A DNA stretch of 64,000 nucleotides from Steromphala cineraria (Eukaryota > Mollusca > Gastropoda > Trochida > Trochidae): positions 20,625,406 to 20,689,405 of the forward strand of contig OU744730.1 in the NCBI GenBank assembly GCA_916613615.1. Direction: 5' to 3'. The position numbers and the translations under genes are program-made. Positions 1 through 11,500 of the stretch are shown here, one piece after another. The notes beneath the pieces are model-generated. The model saw only the letters and a list, made by a program, of their open reading frames with translations. It did not search any database and had not been told where the DNA came from. The stretch's first letter is position 1, and each line of letters begins with the position of its first letter.

Positions 1-1239
1 ATAATGATAAGTTTTCTTTAGAGAAGAATGGGCCATCTAATCATTTGCGAAACAAGACATATTATCCTGGGATCTTATAACCACCCGTTACTCCCAGTGA
101 CCCTAAGCGAGCAGGTACGTACTTAATGTCGTGGTGAGGGATGTTATGGTCACTGGAGTGGCGTGGTCAGGATAGTGACTATACACACGTTGTGACTCTG
201 CAACTGGTCTGCTTCACACGGACTCTGACTAGCTGTAGGTTGGGATCAGGCAACAACTCTGAGTTCAGACACTCTGAATCAGACAGACTTTGGCGCATGC
301 AAGAAAGACAGAAGACGGAGGATGGTCAATCAGCCGCTGTCCAAGCTCAACTGAATATTTAATCATGAGGTCCGATATTTAAAGATGGTTTGTCCTTGAC
401 GGCTAGTTGGAGCTCGTTACTTCCCCCTTAAAGCGAGACGCCGTCCCCGTAAATGTGTTGCATCACATTTATTAATTAGTGGCTCGCTACCGTGTGCCGA
501 GTCTCTCCTAAGCTCCGCAACAGTGTTGATTATTCATCGCTGTACGGAGCTTGACTGTGACAGTGAACCGGTTTACGTCAACTCTTCGGTTTCTCTGATT
601 GAATTGTTTGTTTAATCATATACGTTATTTAAACTGCTATAATGCGGCTTTAATTTATCATGATTGATTGAGTTATCTCACTGTGACAGTGAGTTGTTTT
701 GGTAACAAATTAATGCATCTAGAAATTCTGAATAGAATAGCTTTTGCATATGTCATAACATTATTACTAAATCATCATTACAACACATTTTTTTGTATTG
801 GATTACTGTTTTCTTTGGAAATTTCTAAATAATTTCAATTTCAATTACTTAAAAATAAAACAAATAAAATAAAAATGTGTCTTTCAAATATCCTGTAACA
901 ATAGACATGCAACCGCAAGACAATATTTTTTGACATATAATTAATAATAAACATTATTATTTAAAAAAATAAATTAAATCTTTTATTTACCAATTCATTC
1001 ATTAAACGGTGTGCTGTTTCAAACTGCGTAAGAAATATCAGTTATACGTAGTTTCATAAATAGGATAATATTCACGATAATGTGAGGATAATGAAGGGTA
1101 GTCCAGAAAAATAAGCGTCTCCTTCGGGTGCGCAGTCACCGCACATATACCGAAGTTTAGATTATCATTATTTAAATGAGGGACAGTCATTTAATTTGAA
1201 AAAGCAACGATTAGGATTTGGTTATTTATCATCAATACC
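1..1239. other. Intergenic, no gene recognised
   Basis: I see no convincing coding region here. The first 600 bases have mixed composition; from about 700 on the sequence is AT-rich with poly-A/T runs. A 17-bp near-perfect palindrome (arms CTCACTGT/ACAGTGAG) lies at 677-693, and the same CTGTGACAGTGA core also occurs at about 550. The short open frame at 141-362 has no recognisable features. Confidence 0.5.
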
Positions 1240-1248
1240 TTATCGATA

Positions 1249-4200
1249 CTTACTTACTTACTTAATCCTCTTTGTGCTAGGAGCACATAAGGCCTCCACC
1301 AAAGATCACCAATATGGCCGGTCCTGAGCCCAATGCTGGATTTGACCCCAGGTCCATCCCTGTTCTTTTATCTCTCTTTCCACAGATCTTCTCCATGTTT
1401 CCCTTGGCCTTCCCTTGTTCCTCTTTCCTTGTGGTGTCCATCTCATTGCTGTTCTAGGAATGGCATCTGGTTGCATCCTCAGTATGTGCCCAATGAATCG
1501 CCATTTTCTCTTCTTTATTACTTGAGACAGTTGGATGGTGTTTGTCCGCTTGTAGAGCTCTTCATTGGAGATGGTTACTGGCCAATAAATACCTAATATT
1601 CTGCGAAGGCATCTGGTTTGGAATACATCAAGTTTGTTGCTGATGGTCTGTGTTACTTTCCAGGATTCTGCACCGTATAAAAGGACTCCAAGGATGTTGC
1701 CTTTGAAGATTTGCAGCTTAGTCTTTATTCTTATCCTGTTTGATTTCCAGAAGTTCCTAAGTGTCGTAAAGGTATATCTTGCCTTTCCTATCCGAGCTCG
1801 TACATCTGCCTCAGAGTTTCCATTGGCTGTGATTGTACTTCCAAGGTAGGCAAACTCTTGGACTTCTTCAAGAGTGGTTCCGTTAAGAGTCATGGCATCT
1901 GTGGCCTTACCGTTGATCTTCATAACCTTGGACTTGTTGGCGTTGATCTTTAGGCCTATCTGGCTTCCTGATGTAGCAAGAATATTGGTCTTTTCTTTCA
2001 TATCACTGAAGCGATGAGCTAGTAAGGCGATGTCGTCAGCAAAGTCTAGGTCTTCTAGGCTTGTGTTGAAAGTCCAGCTGATTCCTCTGTCTACATTCCT
2101 GGTGGTTTCCTTCATTAACCAGTCGATGCACAAAGTGAAGAGAATCGGGGATAGGAGACAGCCTTGTCTTACACCTGTTCTTAGTTTTAACTCATCACTC
2201 AGACTGGATCCACAGATAACTCTGGCACTGAAGGTTGTGTACAGCATCTTGATAATAGAGGTTATCTTGTCAGGGATTCCATAATGTCCAAGGATACTCC
2301 ACAGAGCTGTTCTGTTGACACTGTCGAATGCCTTGGAGAAGTCAATGTAGTTGGCGTAGACTGTGGCATTCCACTCGTTGCTCTGTTCAATGATCTGTCT
2401 CAGAGTAAATATCTGGTCTGTGCATGATCTTCCTTTCCTAAAGCCAGCTTGCTCCTTGCGCAGTAGGGGATCCACTATTGTTGACAGCCTATTGAGGATC
2501 ACTCGGCTTAGGACCTTGCTTGTCGTTGAGAGCAACATTATCCCTCGCCAGTTGTCACAGTTGGTTAGGTCGCCTTTCTTTGGTAGCTTGACTATAAGTC
2601 CCGTCTTCCAGGCGTCTGGCGGTTCTTCAGATTCCCATATGCTCTTTAGGATATTTGTTAGCAGTGTTGGTGTAAGGTTTTCTTCTGCTTTGAGCATTTC
2701 TGCATGGATCTGGTCCACTCCTGGTGATTTCCCATTCTTCAGAGTCTTTATAGCTCTCCTGACTTCATTAATTGTAGGTGGATTGGTATTAATGTCCAGG
2801 GTATCAGTTGCTGGCAGAATGTTCGCTTCCATTTCCGGGTCTTCTCTGTTTAACACTTTCTCAAAATGGTCTCTCCAGCAGTTCAAGATGTCCTCCTCTT
2901 TAGTGATGGTAACTCCCTGTGTGTTCTTGACAGGTGGGCTTGAGGTTTGGTTTCTCCCTGAGAGGGTTCTGGTCAACCTGTATAGGGTTTTTGTATCTTG
3001 GTTTGCTGCTGCTGTTTCTGCTTCCTCTGCCAGCTGTTCTATATAGGCCTTCTTGTCCGATCGTGCTCTTCTTTTGACTTCTTTGTCTAAGTCCTTGTAC
3101 CCTTTTTTGAGCTGTTCTTTCTGTCTCTCAGACCTGGTGTTGAGGATTCTCTTCTTTTGTTCTTTTCTCTTCTCGATCACTTTCCAGGTATTTTCCCTTA
3201 TCCATTCTTCCTTCTTTCTCCTTTTTGGGCCATGGAGGTCTTTCCCTGTTTCCAGCAGTACTGTGTTAAACTCTTTAAGTTCAACCATGTCATGTTCTTG
3301 GAGTACAGAGAACCTGTTCTTTACCTCTATCTGGAAGCGTTTCTTCAAGGAAGGATCTTTCAACCTCTCTATGTTGACTTGTGGTGGCCTCTGTGACTTC
3401 TTCTTCACTCGCCTTAACTTCAGTTTGACCTTTGCCAATACCAGTGTATGGTCGCTTCCCACATCTGCTCCATGTCTTGCCACCACATCCTGTAGGCTGC
3501 TTTTCCACCTCTTGTTGATGATGATGTGGTCGATTTGGTTTTCAGTGCGCCCATCAGGGGAGGTCCAGGTAGTCTTGTGGATGTGCTTGTGTGTAAACAG
3601 GGTTCCCCCAATCACTAGATTGTTCTCCTGGCAGAATGTTGACAGTCTCTCACCATTGTTGTTTGGGGTTCCTGTTCCTTGTCTACCCATGATGTTCTCC
3701 TTTCCTCCGTTCTCTGAGCCTACCTTTGCATTGAAGTCTCCCATGATTAGCAGCATATCATGGACTGGTGTTTTGTCAACTTCCTTTTGTAAGCTGTCAT
3801 AGAAAGCCTCTTTCTCTTCATCATCTTTATCGTCTGTCGGTGCGTAGCAGACAATTGTTGTTAGCTTTGTGTATGATGAATTATATCTTGCCTGGATTAT
3901 TCTTTCATTTACAGGTTTCCATTCAAGCAGACTCTTGTGTACAGTATTTGATGTTATAATGGCAACTCCTCTGCTATGATGACTATCTGACCTTCCAGAG
4001 TAGAGTATATGATGTCCCGATGCCAACTGTCTTGAGCCACTTCCTGTCCATCTGCTTTCACTCACTCCTAGCAGCTGAATGTTGTAGCTGTCCATTTCTT
4101 TGGTTACTTGGGCGAGTTTTCCTGTTTGGTAGAGTGTCCGCACATTCCAGCAGCCGACTCTACATGTTTGTTTTGGTCGAAGGATGTCTGTCCTCGGGGT

Positions 4201-4396
4201 GCCAGCTTCCTGGCGGGTTTGGCTGTCATCCGTCATAGTTCCAGTTGCCTGAATGACGTCTCTCCTTCTTCCGGCGTTAGGTTCTTTGGTTTTGGTTTCT
4301 GTAGCGGTCATCTTTTTATATGGTAGAGTTGCTGGCCCTACGCACAACCCTCCTCCTTTCTCATCCGGGCTTGGGACCGGCCATGGCGGAGTTACG
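1249..4396 (-). mobile_element. Full-length RTE-like non-LTR retrotransposon
   Basis: This 3148-bp element on the minus strand lies between perfect 9-bp target site duplications, TTATCGATA at 1240-1248 and at 4397-4405. Its 3' end (left in this window) carries a short tetranucleotide tail, read as TAAG repeats on the minus strand at about 1249-1265, as expected of RTE-clade LINEs. It has one APE endonuclease-reverse transcriptase ORF, a short 5' leader, no long 3'UTR and no poly-A. Clear target duplications and a nearly intact ORF suggest a fairly recent insertion. The clade call rests on protein style and the microsatellite tail, not on a phylogeny. Confidence 0.9.
1306..4311 (-). CDS. RTE-like LINE endonuclease-reverse transcriptase
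   Basis: This ORF encodes 1001 aa from the ATG at 4311; the frame is open twelve codons further upstream without an ATG. It is the kind of protein often annotated in animals as craniofacial development protein 2-like, which is really an APE-RT polyprotein. The APE endonuclease (about residues 52-300) shows CWNVRTL, SESRW (catalytic Glu), MGDFNAKVG (Asp) and GSDHTLV (His). The RT shows YIDFSKAFDSVN, TGVRQGCLLSPILF and the catalytic FADD at about 757-760. A basic C-terminal segment with GHILRM and KGRPRETWRR follows. The protein nicks target DNA and primes cDNA synthesis there. It ends in TGA at 1306-1308, but family-like coding continues in frame (SLVEALCA) to a TAA at 1258-1260 in the tail. 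The TGA therefore looks like a recent CGA-to-TGA nonsense change that removes about 16 residues. Confidence 0.93.
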   Translation of the reverse strand: MTATETKTKEPNAGRRRDVIQATGTMTDDSQTRQEAGTPRTDILRPKQTCRVGCWNVRTLYQTGKLAQVTKEMDSYNIQLLGVSESRWTGSGSRQLASGHHILYSGRSDSHHSRGVAIITSNTVHKSLLEWKPVNERIIQARYNSSYTKLTTIVCYAPTDDKDDEEKEAFYDSLQKEVDKTPVHDMLLIMGDFNAKVGSENGGKENIMGRQGTGTPNNNGERLSTFCQENNLVIGGTLFTHKHIHKTTWTSPDGRTENQIDHIIINKRWKSSLQDVVARHGADVGSDHTLVLAKVKLKLRRVKKKSQRPPQVNIERLKDPSLKKRFQIEVKNRFSVLQEHDMVELKEFNTVLLETGKDLHGPKRRKKEEWIRENTWKVIEKRKEQKKRILNTRSERQKEQLKKGYKDLDKEVKRRARSDKKAYIEQLAEEAETAAANQDTKTLYRLTRTLSGRNQTSSPPVKNTQGVTITKEEDILNCWRDHFEKVLNREDPEMEANILPATDTLDINTNPPTINEVRRAIKTLKNGKSPGVDQIHAEMLKAEENLTPTLLTNILKSIWESEEPPDAWKTGLIVKLPKKGDLTNCDNWRGIMLLSTTSKVLSRVILNRLSTIVDPLLRKEQAGFRKGRSCTDQIFTLRQIIEQSNEWNATVYANYIDFSKAFDSVNRTALWSILGHYGIPDKITSIIKMLYTTFSARVICGSSLSDELKLRTGVRQGCLLSPILFTLCIDWLMKETTRNVDRGISWTFNTSLEDLDFADDIALLAHRFSDMKEKTNILATSGSQIGLKINANKSKVMKINGKATDAMTLNGTTLEEVQEFAYLGSTITANGNSEADVRARIGKARYTFTTLRNFWKSNRIRIKTKLQIFKGNILGVLLYGAESWKVTQTISNKLDVFQTRCLRRILGIYWPVTISNEELYKRTNTIQLSQVIKKRKWRFIGHILRMQPDAIPRTAMRWTPQGKRNKGRPRETWRRSVEREIKEQGWTWGQIQHWAQDRPYW

Positions 4397-4577
4397 TTAT
4401 CGATAACACATCTTTTAAAGTTGGGATATTTTTTCTATTTAATTTTGTATTCTGTAGATCGTAAATAAGAATATATGTTTTTCCAATTACCATGTTCATC
4501 TCCTGACTTCCACGTAAATATAGTATGACATAACCCTGAACTCTCGACTCTGCCTCGTGGGATGTCCGAAAACAACT

Positions 4578-5095
4578 CGGGGTACGGGATAGCTCAGTCG
4601 GCAAGAGCGCCGGTCTCACGTTGCTGAGGTCCGGGGTTCGAATCCCATCCAGGCCAAGGTGTAAAAACCTAGAGTTCACCCCTGTTAGAACTCTTTAAGT
4701 GTCACCCTGGAGCCCTAGTGTGTAGTGCAACAAAAACTACGCACTTAAAAGATCCCACGAATTCATGTCAGTGGCTGAATGGTGGATACATGAAAACGTG
4801 CATACGCCGAGCTGTCGGTTATCAGCGTTCAGCAGTGTTGGACAAACTGCTGTGACTATGTGTCTCAGTTCACCCAGCTGTGAATGGGTACCCTGTGAGG
4901 CATAGAATGGTCCCTAACCTGAGCGCCACATATGGATGCCAGTTGAATACTCCCCAGGGAGTTGAATTGGAAAAATGATTTGACGGTGAAAGAATGCCAT
5001 TGACCAGGGGAAACAATGTTAGCGCCTTGAGCAACCACTAGTGGATGGATATGTGCGCTATATAAATATTCATATAATAATAATAATAATAATAA
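4578..5095 (+). mobile_element. tRNA-derived SINE with ATA-rich LINE-like tail
   Basis: The head contains a pol III A box (TAGCTCAGTCGG, 4590-4601) and B box (GGTTCGAATCC, 4635-4645), spaced as in a tRNA gene. The acceptor arms do not pair, so this is a tRNA-related SINE head and not a functional tRNA. An unrelated body of about 400 bp follows. The 3' end has GTGCGCTATATAAATATT and then ATA/TAA repeats to about 5095. The same 3' end recurs at 46683-46740 on the minus strand, and a related end closes the LINE fragment at 36446. I found no clear target duplication. Confidence 0.8.
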
Positions 5096-5663
5096 CTTCA
5101 AAGGAACTTATAATTACTGGACACGATTTCATGTTATACTGTTTCATGGAGCATGCTTTTGCTCTCTTCAACCGGCAATCTGGCCGAAACTGACCTCGGA
5201 TTTCCTACACAAACAAGTTGTTTACTTGCTTTCTACAGATTGCAATCATTAGGTTTTACCTCTCTTTCCCCTCAAAGTGACCAATATCTTTTTACAGTTT
5301 TAAAAATAAAACTATCTTCTAACAATACCATGCAGTTTGATGATGAGTTGACTTCAGATCTCTTGGTAAAAGCCATGATTAAGCTATCACCAAATTTAAC
5401 AAAATCAACAAAAATTAATTAATATCTTTATTATACGTCTCACTATCTAACTGTCATACTGTTCCTTGTTTGTGTATTAATTATACGCCAAGTAAGTAAG
5501 TGTGCGCTTGACTTATTACTGTTAACAATAGCAATAGCCTGACCAGTAAGGGCGATGTGATTGGCTGAAAGAAGTTTAATTTTCACCACTTAAAATATGA
5601 CATTTGTTTTCAAAGCCATTAAATGACTGCTTTTCGCATGTTTTTGAACAAGCAAAGTATCGA
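5096..5663. other. Intergenic, no gene recognised
   Basis: AT-rich sequence without recognised motifs. An open frame at 5153-5422 has no family features. The 5' end of the next LINE probably begins in or just after this stretch, but I could not fix it. Confidence 0.4.
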
Positions 5664-5904
5664 TGTTGTCTAATCATATCCTTTTGAATTCATATCTGCA
5701 TTGTGTACCCCCTCGGGGTTATCTGTTGTTTAACACCTTCAATGGTATGTTTTCACAACTAACAACCTCTCCCAGAATGGGCCGGGCTAGATGGCGGGAG
5801 GAAGGTGTTGTTCCCGACCCAGCTAACAATTTGACAAAATTTAAGCTGTCTAAGATAACTTAGAGTGACGATGATGGTAAGAAGAACTTCTTCAAGCAAA
5901 CAAC

Positions 5905-6615
5905 ATGCCACACTCGAAGAAAAACAAGAAAAGGAAAACTAAATCTTCTTCCTCCACGAGTGCAAACGAGTCACCAGATTCGATATCGAATGACACGTAT
6001 GAGTCGGACAAGCTGAACACATCACAAGACAACATGCAAAGCACGGGTAACATCGTTCGTGAGTCGGTGGAACTGCTAAATGCAAAAGGTAATATGGCAC
6101 AAAATATGTACAATCCACATGTTCATGGTATGCATTACCCACCTGTTATGCCCCCTCAGCCCGATAGAGACAGTTTGTTAATGGCGAAGTTAACGTCTAT
6201 TGAACATAAACTCGGCAAATTGGACACTATTGAATGTGACATCTCATCCATCAAAACTAACATTGCTACACTTGAGCTAAAAGTTGCCGAGTTCGATGCT
6301 GTGAAAACCAAAGTTAATGACATTGATGATAATATCTCATTTGTTGAGAAAAAGTTTGAAGATTTTAAAAATGACAAAACCAAAATGGAAAGGGATATTT
6401 CGGAGGTAAAGCATAGGGTGACAGATCAGAATGTTTCCATAGAAAGCCTTAAACTTGAAATTTTGCAGCTGAGGGTTTATGTTATTGACCAGAGGTGCAG
6501 GTCAATGAGGGACAACCTCATATTTACTAACATTCCTGAGACTGAGCCTGCACCCACACTTGAGCACTGCGAGGCTAAACTCAAGGACTTCATTAAAGAA
6601 CACTTGGATATTGAC
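5905..6615 (+). pseudogene. LINE ORF1, N-terminal part
   Basis: This is the N-terminal 237 codons of an L1-type ORF1 protein, the RNA-binding chaperone that packages LINE RNA. It starts at ATG 5905 with a Lys/Ser-rich head. A Pro/His-rich stretch follows, then a long heptad coiled coil (about residues 90-190, for trimerisation). Next comes the RRM-like start, with RSMRDNLIFTNIPE as its signature. The real coding sequence stops at the 12-bp target duplication (6604-6615) where another LINE has inserted. The frame runs on to a stop at 6718-6720, but those 35 codons belong to the inserted element. The protein resumes in the same frame at 14030. Confidence 0.88.
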
Positions 6616-7725
6616 GTTTTGTTGTTGGATTGGGGTTTAACGTCTTCGTCACCATACGGTGATGTCGCCGACGTGGGGTATAAGCCTGAATTATTTCCAA
6701 AAAGGGGGCATGAAATTTAGGATAGGTCTTAGACACCCAAGTAAAATTAATAAAAGTTCTAAAGTGGTTAAAATTAATTTTGAATTTGGAATAGAGTGGA
6801 GGGGGGGAGGGGGATATATATATGAATAGTAAGTAAATAAATAGTGTTGTGAAATGGCGTGGTACCTGAAAGAGATAGAAAGCATATATTATGTATGGGA
6901 AATTATATTGAGGTAAAAAGGTTTAAACTAGTATTTGAGATGGTATTTTTAATTGTGATAAAATAAAATTGTAGTTGAATAATTGTGTTTGAATTGTATT
7001 TATAGTTATTTGTAATTAGTAATGTTTTATAATTAAATTTATTGATAATTGAGTGAATGGAGTAATACTTATCTTTTTGGTTTGATATACTTAGTCTGTT
7101 ATTTGCTGTTGTTTCCAGCGTTGGTATCTTCGCAATGTGCGTATTTTTCTTTCTTGAAGGTCGTCTAACTGGTATTGTACCTATGTAAAGTGCAGGGGGT
7201 AGTCTAACCATACACTTAAGGTACAATACCTGTCCTCCCCACTGAACCCGATTAAGAACCAGGCAGTGAGGGTTTTGAGGTTTGCTACTGGGAAAATTAC
7301 CAGTTATAATTTAGTAAAGTGCCGGGGGTAGCCACACCGTGCACTTTTAATGAAGAGTTTTAACCATTTTGCCCTGTGCCAAGTCCTACCAGTTATCCCA
7401 AATATGGGAGGGGTAAATATTATTTTAGGTATTAGGTGGAAATCTCCCGTCGGGAGCCTACGCGCCTTTTTGTATAGGCTTGCGCGAGTGGTCCCGAGGT
7501 AATGTATATCGTGAACCTATCTCACCAACCAGCTCTGGTCGTGGGTCGCCATGACCAACACTTACCAGAAGAAGGAGGTTTAAGAGATCAGTCTCGCTTC
7601 CGTAAGGTCCTTCTGGGAGTTTTACCCGTGGGGTGGTTGTTAGGGTTTAGTGACCCTTAAATTGGGTAGGGGATGAGGGGTAGGTAATGGTTAGGAGTTT
7701 GGGTGTAAGGCTAGGTGGTTATTAA
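6616..7725 (-). other. 3'UTR of the inserted LINE
   Basis: This is the non-coding 3' part of the inserted element, between the ORF2 stop and the target duplication. It contains a G-run at 6796-6812 (plus strand) followed by an AT dinucleotide run. A duplicated motif with the core GTAAAGTGC-GGGGGTAG occurs at about 7175-7200 and 7313-7330. Open frames here have no family features. Confidence 0.6.
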
Positions 7726-10700
7726 TTATAATGTTTTATACAATTTGGTTTGTAGTAGGAATACTGAAAGGTACTGGTAATTTTTAGCATTGGCTAACAG
7801 TTCTTGTGGGTTGTTAGCGCTTACATTTTCAAGGAGTTGTCCCCTGTGTTTTTGGTATTTATCACATTGAAACAGAATGTGATGTATGGTGTCTTCGACA
7901 TTACATTGATTGCATAGATTATTTGGTGCTTTCCCTATTTTGTGGAGATAAACCCCATTGCGAACATTGTTAAGCCTAAGTCTGGTTATGGCTACATCAA
8001 CCCTTCTAAAGTTGTGGAAGTTTTTAACCTTTGTAACTTTTGTAGGTTGTACTTGATAGTACTGGGTATGTCCCCAGTTGCCTTTAAAGTTTGCGTTGTA
8101 TTCATCCCTTCTGATTGATTTAACAATGCTCTTAATTTCTTTTTTAGTAAATGGTATGTTGACATTATTGCTGTGGGTTAGACCTGCTTTTGCTGCTCGG
8201 TCGGCTCTTTCGTTGCCTGTTAGGCCTATGTGGGAAGGCACCCATATAAATCTAACATTGTTGTTATCCTGAGTTAGATAATTATACCCCTGGTAAATTT
8301 GGTGTAGAAGTTCATGACTATTTTTTTCCGTTTTGTTTTGTATAGCTTGCAGTGAGCTGAGTGAATCTGTAAATATAGCTATATTTTTGTGTTTGTAGCC
8401 TTTACTGGTAATGAGTGCTTGTCGAATAGCTACAAGTTCAGCTGTGAAGATAGAGGTTTTGTCTGGTAGTTTAAGGGATATATCTTCATCACCTGTGTGA
8501 GTGAAGGCTATCCCAGAGCCTACTCTTCCTTTTTCATCTTTAGAACCGTCAGTAAAGATTTGAATGTAATCAGTTTGATTGTAGTTTTGTTCTATATAGA
8601 CTTGAGTGTTACTGAGGTCACTAGGTTTTGGATTATTTTTGTCTATGAGGTCTTTCAATTTGATATCGACTTGGATATCGGGGATGTCTGGAGGTTTTAG
8701 GATATGCTTGGTATATGGGTCAGAAATAACGTCTATTGTATCAAGGTCATATTTGTCTATGTGTTTTTTCATGGTAACACCAAATGGTGTTGGTATTTTT
8801 TTTACTCTTTTAGTCATTATTTGCTTTTTTCGTGTGATAATATTTTGTAAACATGGCTTATGCTTTGATCTAACAATATAGTTGGTAATATTATCTTCCC
8901 ATTCTTTTTCTAGCGGGAGTTCGCCTAGTTCATGTCTGACTAGTTCCATTGATGTGCCACTTAGGCATCCTGATATATATCTGTAAGCTTGATTTTGTAT
9001 GGTTTTTAGCTTTTGTATGTTGGTTTGACTAGTGTCACACCAAGCTTCTGCTCCATAGGGCAGTTTGGATTTAATCAGAGATTTATATAGCAAGAGTAAC
9101 ATTTCCTTGCTGCTGCCCCACCTGGTGTGAGAAAGCATTCGTAATATATTGAGATCTTTTTTGCATCTTTGTGACAGTTCAACAATATGTTGATTCCATG
9201 TTAGATATTCATCAAAGATTATGCCTAAGAATTTGACATATTTAACTTGGTTTAATGGTTCTTCATTAATGTATAATTTCAGTGGTCTGCAATCGGCTCT
9301 GGGTGTTGGCCGAAAGAGAATTGATACAGTTTTGCTTGTGGATAATTTAAATCCCCAGTTTTGGGTCCATTCATTTACTTTGATTAAGGCTTTTTGTAAT
9401 ATTTCTGCAGCTACATGTTGATGTTTGTGACTGACCCAAAGGGCCCCATCATCAGCGAATTGTGAGGTGTTCACTTGTTTCGGTAGTTTGTGAAATAGAT
9501 CATCTATCATGATATTGAACAATGTTGGTGATATGATGTTGGTTCCATTTTCTAAATTGTAGTTGTCAGATATCATCTGTTTTAAGACGAAAAGTTCTGT
9601 CTGACATAAAGTCGTTTATAAAGTTTAGCATTTCCCCTTGTATGCCCTTTTTCTTAACTTTTTGTATCAAGCCTGTTTTCCAGACCATGTCAAATGCTTT
9701 ACTAAAGTCTAGAAAGACTGCTGTAGTAAATTTATTATTTTGTTGAGCTTGTCTGATAGAGTGTTGTAATCTAACAATATGATCAGTGGTGCTATAGGAT
9801 TTTCTATATCCTGATTGATTCTGTGTTATCAATTCGTTAGTTTCTAGATAGTGTTGTAATCTTTTCGTTGCCATAGCTTCGAGTGTTTTACATAGATTAG
9901 ATGTTAAGGAGACTGGTCTATATGAATCGGATTTGGTAGGGTCTTTTCCCTGTTTGTGTAATGGTATAATAAGACTTTCTTTCCAGTCTGTTGGTAATTT
10001 GCCGTCTTTCCATAATTTATTGTAGAAATCTAATAACACTTGTTTGCATTTATAGGGAAGACGTTTAAGCATTGTGTAACTGGTTTGATCAATACCAGAG
10101 GCTGTTCCTTTTTTATTATTTACAACATTGTTAAGTTCTGATATTGTGAATGGCTTGTTGTACCATAAGTCTGACTTGTTTTTGTCCTTCGGACAAGGTT
10201 GTGTATTTTTAACTTTTTCTTGAAAAGCAGTTTTGTAGTTATTGGTTGAGCTTGCTTGTGATAATTGTTTGCATAAATTGTCTATTTTTTCCAGTTTGTT
10301 TTTGCTGTTGTTGATACTTGGAATATGGGATTTAGTGCTTTTGCCTCTAAAGACATTAATCTTTTTCCAGACCTGCCTTGAGTTAGATTTGATATCTAAT
10401 GTGCTACACATCTTTTTCCATGATTGGATTTTTGCCTTACTTATTAAAGTTTTAACCTTATTTCTAGCTGCTGCCGCTTGTTGTATTAACTTTTTATCCT
10501 TTTAGCTTTTTTCCTGAGCAGTTTTCTTTCTTTTCTTGCTTGCATAATTTCTTCATTCCACCATCGTACAGGTATATGTTTGTGAGTTCTTTTGGTTGGA
10601 ATGGCTAGGTTAGCAGCATTTATAATCACCTCGGTGATATTTTTGTTGTATATGTTAACATCTTCGTCTTTTACATCATTGTTTAGGTTTTGTTCACAAA

Positions 10701-11463
10701 TATTTTGAAATATTCCCCAATTTGCTTTGTTAAAATTCCAGCTGTTATGGGTATTGTTTTTTTGTGCCTGTTGTGTATTGTTATTCTTTAATGTGGTGAA
10801 TAGTGGGAAGTGATCACTTCCCCAACTGTCGTCATGAACATATAAACTAGCATCATTAACTAGGTCTGGTGTAATAATACTAAGATCTATTGTGGTGTAT
10901 ATTCCTTGTGTTAGCCTGTGAAAAGTAGGTTCGCCATTGTTGAGAATAATAAGTTTGTTATCCTCTAACCATTTTTGTATGACTGTACCTCTTGTATCGG
11001 TTCTATCGTCTGCCTCCCAGAGGCTATGGTGTGCATTAAAATCGCCACCCAAATAGGCTGAGTTGGCGAGATAGGGTAGTAATTTGTTGATTATTTCAAC
11101 TGTAATTTTTGTGCTGTGGGGTAAATAGACATTGATAACATTTGTTGGTTTATTACCATTTATGTTAACTGTTACGCCATTGATTTCTATGCCTTCAATG
11201 TTTATATCTAGGGGTTTGTAATCAATGCCATGTTTTATGGCAATTATGAGTCCACCTTGTGGACTTTTTTTTATTTCCGTAAAACGATCTTTTCTTAGTA
11301 TGTTATAACCGGAGATTTTATAATCCCTTCTTTTTGATAATTTTGTTTCCTGTAGAATGATAACACTTGGTTGTATTGATTTATTTTGTATCAATACTTT
11401 GAGTTCAGCACCATTGGTGCCTAGCCCATTTACGTTTTGTTGGAGTACAGTAAAGTCCGCCAT
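7726..11463 (-). pseudogene. Inserted LINE ORF2: APE, RT, RNase H (frameshifted)
   Basis: ORF2 starts at ATG 11463. The APE endonuclease (11463-10800) shows QQNVNGL, LQETKLS, GGDFNAHH and GSDHFPL. The frame breaks near 10490 at an A-run, consistent with loss of one A. It continues at 10485-9566 with the RT fingers and palm (SYRPVSLTSN, QSGYRKSYST, VFLDFSKAFDMVW). A second shift near 9570 leads into 9576-7726, which has FADD (catalytic) and a thumb. RNase H follows with FTDGSKDEKG, TAELVAI, FTDSLSSL and NERADRAAK, and a terminal C-x2-C-x8-H-x4-C-like motif ends the ORF. The RT motif normally reading NG-PQG-x-x-SP reads NGTNIISP here, so PQG is absent. Two frameshifts and loss of this motif make the copy non-autonomous. 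Confidence 0.9.
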
Positions 11464-11500
11464 TTTATAAGGAGGGATTTATGTTCAGGAAAGCTTAGGT

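Noticed and set aside
3053..3802. Open frame of 249 codons on the plus strand
   Set aside because: It lies antisense to the RTE protein and has no family features. It is a shadow of the real ORF.
4583..4655. A tRNA gene on the plus strand
   Set aside because: A and B boxes are good, but the acceptor arms do not pair and a long SINE body with a repeat tail follows. It is the head of a SINE.
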